Position numbers and translations under genes: made by a program. A DNA stretch of 64,000 bases, from NCBI GenBank assembly GCA_003574785.1, contig QORU01000006.1:310001-374000 (forward strand), written 5' to 3'. Positions 17,678-24,807 of the stretch are shown in pieces. The DNA is from Taklimakanibacter deserti. GTDB taxonomy: Bacteria; Pseudomonadota; Alphaproteobacteria; Rhizobiales; Aestuariivirgaceae. Numbering within the stretch: the first letter of the stretch is position 1; every line of letters begins with the position of its first letter. Under the pieces are notes generated by a model. That model ran no database searches. It was not told the origin of the DNA and saw only the letters and a list, made by a program, of their open reading frames with translations.

Positions 17678-18295
17678 TCAGCTCTTGTTCGGACGGGGGA
17701 ACAAGAGTTCCACATACCGCCGCAAGTGATCCATGCTTTCATGCGCCGTCTGGGCCTGGCCCTGGCCCTTGGCCAGGATGATGGCACCCTGGATGACGGT
17801 CTGAATATATCGGGCGAGGCTCTCCGCCGTCCAACCGGCATCGATCTTGCGATGTCGCATCGCGGCCATGATGATCTCGGTCAGCGCTTGCGCGTTCTCC
17901 GACATGGTCTTCTGGCAGGCGTCGCGCAGCGCGGGATGAGTGGCGTAGACTTCCTGGATCATCGTGCCGGCGAAACAGGTCCAGTCGGGAAGCTCGCCGG
18001 CCATCATCGCTTTCCGCGAGTCGAGATAGGCGAAGAGCTGGTCCACCGGGTCGGCCGCCTCGGGGTCTGTCTGGACGAGACAGGCCTTCGCCCGCATGCG
18101 CCAGAGCTCCGCCGCCGCGAGCGCCAGGTCGTCCTTGCTCTCGAAATGATGGAAGAAGCTGCCCTTGGTCACCCCGGCAGCAGCGCAGATATCGTCGATG
18201 CGCGTGGCGTTGTAGCCCTTGGCGCGCACCACATCGAGCGCTGCGGCGAGCAGCTTCGATTTCGAACGGTGTTCGGCCAGGATTGTCGGGCTCAT
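17678..18295 (-). CDS. TetR-family repressor of the MFS operon
   Basis: The 205-residue protein has an N-terminal TetR HTH (SKLLAAALDVVRAKGYNATRIDDICAAAGVTKGSFFHHFESKDDLA). A helical ligand domain with a conserved DWTCFAGTMIQEVYATHPALRDAC segment follows, as in the TetR_C group near AcuR/YxaF. A near-perfect palindrome lies between the -35 and -10 of its own promoter, so it is almost certainly autoregulated. It would control the MFS and propeller genes on the same transcript. Confidence 0.9.
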   Translation of the reverse strand: MSPTILAEHRSKSKLLAAALDVVRAKGYNATRIDDICAAAGVTKGSFFHHFESKDDLALAAAELWRMRAKACLVQTDPEAADPVDQLFAYLDSRKAMMAGELPDWTCFAGTMIQEVYATHPALRDACQKTMSENAQALTEIIMAAMRHRKIDAGWTAESLARYIQTVIQGAIILAKGQGQAQTAHESMDHLRRYVELLFPRPNKS

Positions 18296-18300
18296 TCCCG

Positions 18301-18329
18301 ACCATACCCACTAGTTGGTATGGAGTCAA
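18301..18329 (-). promoter_or_regulatory. tetR promoter with palindromic operator; probably leaderless
   Basis: On the minus strand TTGACT (18329-18324) is separated by exactly 17 bp from TATGGT (18306-18301). The spacer is part of the imperfect palindrome CCATACC-8-GGTATGG (18302-18323), centred on CTAG with one mismatched pair. The -10 ends 5 nt before the ATG at 18295, so the transcript should start at or next to the start codon. Confidence 0.75.
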
Positions 18330-18438
18330 TACGCGAACGTGTAGAATGACTTCAGGCCCTGCATGACCTCCAAGGTAATCGACCAAGCGCTGCCGGCGGC
18401 TCAGACTCCGCATGACGCATCGATGAAGGAGCGAGCCC

Positions 18439-18744
18439 ATGGCGATCACCTATGTCATCAAATTCAATGTCCGGCCGGAGCAGCGCGGCGCCTTCCTCAC
18501 GCTGCTCGATGGCGTGCTCGATCAGATGCGGCATGAGCCGATGTTCCATGAGGCGGTCCTGCATCAGAACCCCGAAGATCAGAACCGCTTCATGCTCTAT
18601 GAGACCTGGGAAAATCATGAGGACGTGCTGCAGGTGCAGTTGCACCGCTCCTACCGCAAGGCCTGGCACGACGCCTTGCCGACGCTCCTCACCGGCGAAC
18701 GCGACATCTCCATATGGCAGCCATTGCGCGCCCTCCTTCGCTGA
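18439..18744 (+). CDS. antibiotic biosynthesis monooxygenase (ABM) domain protein
   Basis: The 101-residue protein has the dimeric alpha-beta barrel fold (ITYVIKFNVRPEQRGAFLTLLDGVLDQMRHEPMFHEAVLHQ, FMLYETWENHEDVLQVQLHRSY). This is a YgiN/LsrG-like single-domain quinol or small-aromatic monooxygenase fold. AAGGAG lies about 8 nt upstream of the ATG. It is monocistronic and divergent from the tetR operon. The substrate is unknown. Confidence 0.8.
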   Translation: MAITYVIKFNVRPEQRGAFLTLLDGVLDQMRHEPMFHEAVLHQNPEDQNRFMLYETWENHEDVLQVQLHRSYRKAWHDALPTLLTGERDISIWQPLRALLR

Positions 18745-18802
18745 AGCTCCGGAGGGCTCCGCCTTCCAGTCCTGCGAAGCTCCATAAGGCGCGAAGCAGG
18801 AT

Positions 18803-19726
18803 TCATTCCGCAGCGACCTGCTCGAGCGGGCGCACCGGCGTCCTGTGCCAGCCTTCCTCATGGCGCTGCCAATAGGCCTGCTTCAGGGCGAGCGAGATCG
18901 GTCCCGGCCGGTCATTGCCGAGGATGCGCGCGCCGATGCGCGAGACCGGCATGACGCCGCCCGCGGTGGTGGCGGCGAAGACCTCGTCCGCATCCTCGAT
19001 CAGGGCGCGCGGGATCGCCGCGACCTTGGCCTCTATCCCCTGGTCCGCGCACAGCTCCAATACCGATTTGCGCGTGATGCCCTGCAGGCTGCCGCGATCG
19101 GGGGTCAGCACTTGTCCGTCCTTGACCATGAAGATGTTGAAGCCGGGCCCTTCGGTGACGAAGCCTTGCGCGTCGCACAGGATCGCCGTGTCGAAGCCGT
19201 GGTCATGCGCCTCGAACAGTCCCGAGGTCAGGTCGCTCCACTGATAGTTCTTGACCGTCGGATCGACCGAAGCATCGGGCACGCGCGGAATGCTCGCGAT
19301 CCACAGATGCGCGCCGCGCTCCTGCACGTCCTTGGGGATGACGTCGATCCAGGGCAGCGCATAGGCGATGAAATGATTGTCGCAATCGGCCGGGCGCCTT
19401 GATCCGGCGACGCGCGGCCGGCCGCGCAACGCCACCATCGCGACATAGGAATCGGCGAGGCCCGCCAGCGCCACGCAGCGATGCAAGGCCGCTTCGATCG
19501 CCGCGCGATCTTCGGGCGGCTTGAGCCGGCGCGCTGCCATCGAACGGATGAAGCGGTCGAGATGGTCGTCCAGACGGAAGAAGCCGTGCTTGAAGACATG
19601 GACGACGTCATAGACGGCGTCCGAGCGGGTGAAACCCCAATCGGTGACCGGGATGCTGGCCTCGGCGATGGGAACATAGCGGCCGCGCACATAGGCGGCG
19701 CCATTGGCGAAGGGTGATGTGTCCAT
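18803..19726 (-). CDS. class IV aminotransferase (D-alanine/branched-chain type)
   Basis: The 307-residue PLP enzyme of fold type IV has GRYVPIAEASIPVTDWGFTRSDAVYDVV near the N-terminus. The PLP lysine is K159 in DPTVKNYQWSD, and the C-terminal core is GFVTEGPGFNIFMVKDGQVLTP with LQGITRKSVLEL. Whether it uses D-amino acids, branched-chain amino acids or (R)-amines cannot be decided by eye. It is convergent with the ABM gene; the 58-bp gap holds an imperfect TCCTGC/GCAGGA inverted repeat. Confidence 0.85.
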   Translation of the reverse strand: MDTSPFANGAAYVRGRYVPIAEASIPVTDWGFTRSDAVYDVVHVFKHGFFRLDDHLDRFIRSMAARRLKPPEDRAAIEAALHRCVALAGLADSYVAMVALRGRPRVAGSRRPADCDNHFIAYALPWIDVIPKDVQERGAHLWIASIPRVPDASVDPTVKNYQWSDLTSGLFEAHDHGFDTAILCDAQGFVTEGPGFNIFMVKDGQVLTPDRGSLQGITRKSVLELCADQGIEAKVAAIPRALIEDADEVFAATTAGGVMPVSRIGARILGNDRPGPISLALKQAYWQRHEEGWHRTPVRPLEQVAAE

Positions 19727-19819
19727 GGGCGAAGCCTATCTTCTCAATGAAGCCACGGCAATCGGGTCGGTCGTCATTCCTGCTGGCATCGCGAGTCTCG
19801 AAGGGATAGCGTAAGGTCA

Positions 19820-20233
19820 ATGGCGACTCGGACAGAGAAGGCGGCTGAGCGAGCGGTTGGCATGCGCTGGCCTGGGGTGCCCTTGCTGTTGCTGATCTCC
19901 GCCTGTGCGCATCACCCGGAGCTTCTCGACAAACCCGACAGGGTCTGGGCATCCTCGAGGAGCATGGACAGCATAGCATCCTGCATCATCAGGGCGCTCG
20001 ATGAGCGAGGGCGCTCCGGATCCAATCTTTCTCCGAGCCAGACCCACGCCAGGCATGTGATCGAGCCGGGGAAACTCTATGAGATCAGGCCCGAGCAGCA
20101 AGGCTTGGCCACCGGCGAATCCTATACCGTTCGCCTGGAAAAGACCGGCGAAATGATCACGCGCATATCGCTCTTCGTCCAATCGCCATGGAAAAAGAGC
20201 GTGATCCGCGCGTTGAAGCCCTGCGGCTCCTGA
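19820..20233 (+). CDS. small lipoprotein of unknown function
   Basis: The 137-residue protein has a lipobox LISA-C after a hydrophobic run (GVPLLLLISAC), so it is probably lipidated. The start may be ATG 19820 (TAAGG upstream) or ATG 19862, which gives a more usual 15-residue leader. The mature part has three more cysteines and a beta-rich tail (GKLYEIRPEQQGLATGESYTVRL). I see no family match. It is followed by the decayed dienelactone hydrolase. Confidence 0.6.
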   Translation: MATRTEKAAERAVGMRWPGVPLLLLISACAHHPELLDKPDRVWASSRSMDSIASCIIRALDERGRSGSNLSPSQTHARHVIEPGKLYEIRPEQQGLATGESYTVRLEKTGEMITRISLFVQSPWKKSVIRALKPCGS

Positions 20234-20294
20234 TCCTGACACATTCCGTTTGAGCGATTCCGCGGCGGCCCCAAGCGCGCTAGGCTGCCCGACC

Positions 20295-20513
20295 ATGCAA
20301 AAGATCGAGATCAAGATCCGCGATGGGGTTTTGCCCGTCCTATGTCTATCGGCCCCAAACAAGGCCCCGGCCGCTGTCTTCGTCTTCATGGAAGGGATCC
20401 TGGTCTTGCGCGACACGCCGGTCTATGACGAGACGGCCTGCGAACGCCACTGGCGGACGATGACGCAGCTTTTTGACGATGTCCTCAAAGGCGGCGCCCG
20501 GGCTCCAGGATGA
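20295..20513 (+). pseudogene. dienelactone hydrolase remnant (frameshifted, internal deletion)
   Basis: The first about 35 codons resemble the N-terminus of dienelactone-hydrolase proteins (MQKIEIKIRDGV, then NKAPAAVFVFMEGI). The segment between is shifted: reading CCGTCCTATGTCTATCGG one frame over gives the expected PSYVYR. This implies an extra T near 20330 and a compensating change soon after. The sequence then jumps to the family C-terminus (DTPVYDETACERHWRTMTQLFDDVL). About 150-200 residues are missing, including all catalytic residues. The stop overlaps the next ATG. Confidence 0.7.
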
Positions 20514-21487
20514 AAGCAGCATGGTATGAAAGAAACGGAGCGGCGCGCGATGTTCTGATCGTGGGCGACCTGCCGGACCCCAAGCCCGCCCGTGGCGAGG
20601 TGCTGGTCAAGCTCAATGTCTCCGGCGTCAATCCCTCCGATGTGAAGAGCCGCGCCGGACGGCCGCTCGCCGGCGCCAAGGTGGTGCCGCACAGCGATGG
20701 CTCGGGCGTGATCGCGGCCGTTGGCGACAATGTGCCGGCTTCGCGCATCGGTGAGCGCGTCTGGCTGTGGAACGGACAATGGCAGCGCGCTTTCGGCACG
20801 GCCGCCGAGTTCATCGCCTTGCCGGCGGAACAGGCCGTGCCCTTGCCGAAGAGCGTCGACTTCACGGCCGGCGCCTGTCTCGGCATACCGGGCCTCACCG
20901 CCATGCATGCCGTCAATTTGCACATGCCGGTTGCGGGCAAGACGCTGCTCGTCACCGGTGGCGCATCGGCGGTCGGGCACTATGCCACGCAGATCGCCAC
21001 CCTTCGCGGCGCCCGCGTCATCGCCACCGCCTCGGCCGCGCGGGCCGATCACGCCCGGAGCGCCGGCGCCACCCAAGTCATCGACTACAAGGCCGAGAAT
21101 GTCGCGCGCCGTATGCTCGACCTGACCGACGGCAAGGGGGCCGACGGCATCATCGACATGGATTTCTCCACCACCGCCCCTTTGCTGGCTAATGGCATCC
21201 TGGCGCCGCATGGCAAGCTCGTCGGCTATGGCTCCAACATCCGCGGCGACCAAGCCGTGCCTTTCGGCGATCTCCTGTTCAAGAGCCTCACCCTTCAGTT
21301 CTTCCTGGTCTATGAGCTCAAGCCCGAGGAACGAAAGGCGGCACTTGAGGATCTCAAGGCCCTGCTCGAGAAAGGCGCGCTCAGCCATACGATCGGCGCT
21401 CGCTTTCCGCTCGCCGGCATCGCCTCCGCCCATGAGGCGGTCGGGGCGGGCCGCGTTCTCGGCAATGTCGTTCTCGACATCGCCTGA
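20510..21487 (+). CDS. NADPH:quinone reductase-like (MDR superfamily) oxidoreductase
   Basis: The 325-residue medium-chain reductase has an N-terminal GroES-like domain (GEVLVKLNVSGVNPSDVKSRAGR, PHSDGSGVIAAVGDNV). Its Rossmann fold carries TLLVTGGASAVGHYATQIATLRGARVIATAS. The zinc-ligand cysteines of alcohol dehydrogenases are absent, fitting the zinc-independent quinone oxidoreductase (QOR) group. The start overlaps the stop of the dienelactone hydrolase remnant (ATGA), suggesting the two were once a working coupled pair. Confidence 0.85.
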   Translation: MKAAWYERNGAARDVLIVGDLPDPKPARGEVLVKLNVSGVNPSDVKSRAGRPLAGAKVVPHSDGSGVIAAVGDNVPASRIGERVWLWNGQWQRAFGTAAEFIALPAEQAVPLPKSVDFTAGACLGIPGLTAMHAVNLHMPVAGKTLLVTGGASAVGHYATQIATLRGARVIATASAARADHARSAGATQVIDYKAENVARRMLDLTDGKGADGIIDMDFSTTAPLLANGILAPHGKLVGYGSNIRGDQAVPFGDLLFKSLTLQFFLVYELKPEERKAALEDLKALLEKGALSHTIGARFPLAGIASAHEAVGAGRVLGNVVLDIA

Positions 21488-24400
21488 TCAGGCCATCGTG
21501 AGCTTCGCCCCTGTGAGCCGCTTGGGCAGCAACGGCGCATCGACGCGCTCGCCGAAATGACGGCGCCTTCCGAAGGCGAGGCGCAAGAGCACATTGGTAT
21601 AGAGACCGGGACCCGATGAATAGATGCGCCAGCCGCCATCGACGGCGATCTCGCCGTTCTTGACCCGTGCCCACTGGGCGCTCGCCTTATAGCGGTCGGG
21701 GAAGGCCGCATCGCTGCTCGAGAAATAAGCATTGCGCTGCCGGAGCGACGCCTGCTCCAGCACCTCGGTCACGGCGATCGGATTGACCTTCAGGAGCGCG
21801 TCCCACAGCGCGTCGGCCTCGCAGAGCGTCGCCATCGCTTCGCCATAGCGCAGATGCGCATGCGTATACATGAGGCCGATCTCGCGCCCGAAATTGGCGG
21901 CCGACTCGGCGCGGCGGAAGATGTGCTCAGGGCCGCCGCGATAGGTGACCGGTCTGTCCATGAGCCGGGCGCCGTCGGGGAAGAGGAGATGCTCGCGAAT
22001 GATCTCGACATGATGCCGCGTCTGTTCCTCGTTGAACAAGCCGCTGATGATGCCGCGCTTCATCGGCAGGAGCGAGTATTTGAGTCCGGTCCGCTCATCG
22101 CTCGGATGCAGCAGCAGTTCGGGCCGCTCCTCGCCGGCTGCGAAGATCGCATAGCCGGCGACGGTCTTGTCGCGGATGAGATGCTTGTTGAAATCCCGCC
22201 GCATCTCCAGCGCGAGGCGCTTGAGGCTTTCCGCTTCCGGCCCGCGCCCCGCTTGGCGCAGCACCTCGATGTAACGCTTCACCTGGTGGAACAGCAGGGC
22301 CACGGTCCAACTCGACACCATGGAGTCGCGCAAGCCGGGATCGGCGGGCTGGAGCGAATCGTTCCAGTCGCCTTCGCCATAGCGGATGAGCTTCGTGCCC
22401 GGGATGAAGCGCTCTTCCGCCGTGGCGATGAGCTTCTCTATATGCCGGGCGATGGAATCCTTGCGTTCGGTACGGGCAAGCGTCTCCTCATTGCGCCAGG
22501 CCACTTCCTCGTCGAGGAAGCCGAGGTCGTTCGTCCATTCGACATAGTCGCACAGCGCCTTGAGCGGCCAGACGATGACGTCGCCATGGGCATGGCGGTC
22601 CTGGATGTTCGAATAGGGCTCGAGCATGAACCATTGCGGCCAGTCGCCGCGTTTCTCATATTGCTGGGCGAAGACGATCTTCAGGATCGCCTTCACCGGC
22701 GCGTCATGCTCGAGCGAAAGCAGGAACTCGACCGGCCCCTGGCAGACATCGCGCGTGCCCCAGGCCGCACCCGTATATTGCTCGAGCCCATGCGGCACGG
22801 TGAGATGGATCATCGCATTATGGGCAAGCCACGGGAATGACGTGTCGAGCGCCTGAAGACCCGGATCGCTGCCCTCGATGCGAAGCCCGCGCGTGACATG
22901 AGTCCAATAGCGCCGGGCCGGCGCCAGCATGGCCGCGCCGTCGACGCCCGCCGCATATTTCGCCGCAAGCCGGTCGGCCTCTCTCGCATCGCTGAGCGAG
23001 CCGGTGACGGCGAAGCGGAATTCCTTAGTCGCGACCGTGCGCAGGGCCACATAGGCGCCACCGCGGAAGACGCCATCGGCATAGAGCAATTCATCGCCGC
23101 CCACCGCTTCGACCGCATCGGGCGTGCTGGTCACGAGATCATAGGCCGACTGCGGATAGCGCTGCCCCCAGAGGAATTGCGGATCGGGACGGAAGCGGAT
23201 GCGCTTGTCCTCCCTGTCGATCTCGACCCGGCCTTGATGGCTGAGCTCGCGCTCGCCGAGCACGAGATGGCCGAAGACGAGGAAGCGGCAGGCCTCGCCT
23301 TCGACGCTGACGCGCCATTGCATCGCCGCGTCATTGCCCGCCGCGACCGCTTCGACGATGATGCTGCGTGAGCCTGTCCGATAGATCCAGCGGCAGTCGC
23401 TCAGGCCGATCTCGAAGACGGAGGGCACGGTCAGCAGCCGCCAGCCCTGGCCGAGATCGGCGAGGATGCGCAGGCCGCTGGTGCGGGTGATGTTGTAGGG
23501 ATCGCGCGAGATCGAGAACAGCTTGTGGAAGGAGGTGTTGCCGATGGTGAGCTGCGCGCCGAAGATGCCATGCATCCAGGAGGTGGCGCAAAGCGTCGCC
23601 TCATCGAGCAGCATGCCCTGCCCGCTGCGCAGGAGCGCGCCGTGGCGGCGGGGAACGAGCCGTTCCTTTGGAGCGAGGACGACATGGCGGTTATGCGCGC
23701 CGTCGGGCACGAAGAAGGAGAGGAGCTCTCCATCCTGGCGCTCCTCATGACGGCGCTCTTCATAGCGACGCGCCAATTCGGCAGCGCTCAGCGGCTCGGT
23801 CGTGAGCGGTGGCGCATCCTGCACCAGGCCGCGCGCCGGCGCTGCCAGTGCGATGTCCTTTGACGAGAAGCCGGCGCGCGCAGCCTTGACGAGCTCGAGC
23901 TTCGCCAGATCGGCATCGCTCGAAGCATCCGCGTGATCGGGCTCATGCCAGCCGAAAAAGGTCCAGTGGGCGGACGCGCCGGGCTCGATCATCGCCGGCC
24001 GCGACTGGAGCGCGGCACAAGCCACCTCATGCTGCAGCCTCAGGCTCGGCAAGTCTTTCCCGAATGGAAGATCGATGCCGCTCCGGTCGCGATAGAAGGG
24101 GCCGAAGACTTGCAGCGCGTCGGTGGCGAAGGCCACGGCACCGTCGAGGCAGCCTTGCATGACCCAGGGCCAGCGCCCGCCTTGCGCCAAATTCTGCCGG
24201 CTCATGATCACCGGGCCCAGCGCCGCGTCCTGCACGACATGATGATCGATATATTGAGAGACATAGGCTTCGTTATTGGCAACGAAGCCACGATCGCCGA
24301 GGCCCAGATCCTGGACGAGCAGCACGTCGCAGGCGATCTTGCTCTTGCCTTCATTGGCGATCTCGACATGCCAAAGCCAGGCATTGCTCGCGGGCGCGAG

Positions 24401-24739
24401 CCAGAATGTGACGCGATGGCGAAGCCCGTCCGCCACCCCTTCCCAGACGAAGCGGTCGGCATCGGCGCCGAAGCGAAACCCGGCCTCGGGCCCGACGATC
24501 TCGACGATGCGCGGCCGATCACCGCCGATGCGCAGATAGAGCCGTCCGATGCCGCCATGGATGGGCGAGCCCGGCACCTGATTGAGCATGATGCGTCCGC
24601 GCTCGCTCTGGTGCTCGAGGACGAAAAGCGCGCCATTGGGCAGCACGCTTGCCGACAATCCTGACGCATTGGCAATTTGCCGGCAGCCGATGTCGCCTTC
24701 GCGCGGTGTCGTGAAGCTGGCCGTTGCGTCAGATGTCAT
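21488..24739 (-). CDS. GH94-like glycoside phosphorylase (cellobiose phosphorylase family)
   Basis: The 1083-residue cytoplasmic protein has N-terminal beta-sandwich regions and an alpha/alpha-barrel catalytic domain. The motif GEGDWNDSLQPAD places the conserved DWND at residues 791-794, where GH94 enzymes carry the general acid Asp. TGAAWGTRDVCQGP fits the barrel entrance. It is longer than cellobiose phosphorylase (about 820) and much shorter than NdvB cyclic-glucan synthases. It has no glycosyltransferase domain. It would split a beta-glucoside with phosphate. It is the last gene of the leftward array, 68 bp after the molybdenum enzyme, and the link is unclear. Confidence 0.72.
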   Translation of the reverse strand: MTSDATASFTTPREGDIGCRQIANASGLSASVLPNGALFVLEHQSERGRIMLNQVPGSPIHGGIGRLYLRIGGDRPRIVEIVGPEAGFRFGADADRFVWEGVADGLRHRVTFWLAPASNAWLWHVEIANEGKSKIACDVLLVQDLGLGDRGFVANNEAYVSQYIDHHVVQDAALGPVIMSRQNLAQGGRWPWVMQGCLDGAVAFATDALQVFGPFYRDRSGIDLPFGKDLPSLRLQHEVACAALQSRPAMIEPGASAHWTFFGWHEPDHADASSDADLAKLELVKAARAGFSSKDIALAAPARGLVQDAPPLTTEPLSAAELARRYEERRHEERQDGELLSFFVPDGAHNRHVVLAPKERLVPRRHGALLRSGQGMLLDEATLCATSWMHGIFGAQLTIGNTSFHKLFSISRDPYNITRTSGLRILADLGQGWRLLTVPSVFEIGLSDCRWIYRTGSRSIIVEAVAAGNDAAMQWRVSVEGEACRFLVFGHLVLGERELSHQGRVEIDREDKRIRFRPDPQFLWGQRYPQSAYDLVTSTPDAVEAVGGDELLYADGVFRGGAYVALRTVATKEFRFAVTGSLSDAREADRLAAKYAAGVDGAAMLAPARRYWTHVTRGLRIEGSDPGLQALDTSFPWLAHNAMIHLTVPHGLEQYTGAAWGTRDVCQGPVEFLLSLEHDAPVKAILKIVFAQQYEKRGDWPQWFMLEPYSNIQDRHAHGDVIVWPLKALCDYVEWTNDLGFLDEEVAWRNEETLARTERKDSIARHIEKLIATAEERFIPGTKLIRYGEGDWNDSLQPADPGLRDSMVSSWTVALLFHQVKRYIEVLRQAGRGPEAESLKRLALEMRRDFNKHLIRDKTVAGYAIFAAGEERPELLLHPSDERTGLKYSLLPMKRGIISGLFNEEQTRHHVEIIREHLLFPDGARLMDRPVTYRGGPEHIFRRAESAANFGREIGLMYTHAHLRYGEAMATLCEADALWDALLKVNPIAVTEVLEQASLRQRNAYFSSSDAAFPDRYKASAQWARVKNGEIAVDGGWRIYSSGPGLYTNVLLRLAFGRRRHFGERVDAPLLPKRLTGAKLTMA

Positions 24740-24807
24740 GCGGCGTCCCCCAAATCATGCCAGCCCGAAGAGAGAAGGAGCGCAGGAGCGCTCGCTTGTC
24801 AATCGCT

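Noticed and set aside
18770..18801. TCCTGC/GCAGGA inverted repeat as a bidirectional terminator between convergent genes
   Set aside because: The arms are 6 bp apart by 20 bases with poor inner pairing and no T-run on either side.
24778..24793. GAGCGC-AGGA-GCGCTC hairpin between the molybdenum enzyme and GH94 genes as a terminator
   Set aside because: It has only a 6-bp stem and no T-run on the minus strand, so it is not enough to separate the two genes into different transcripts.
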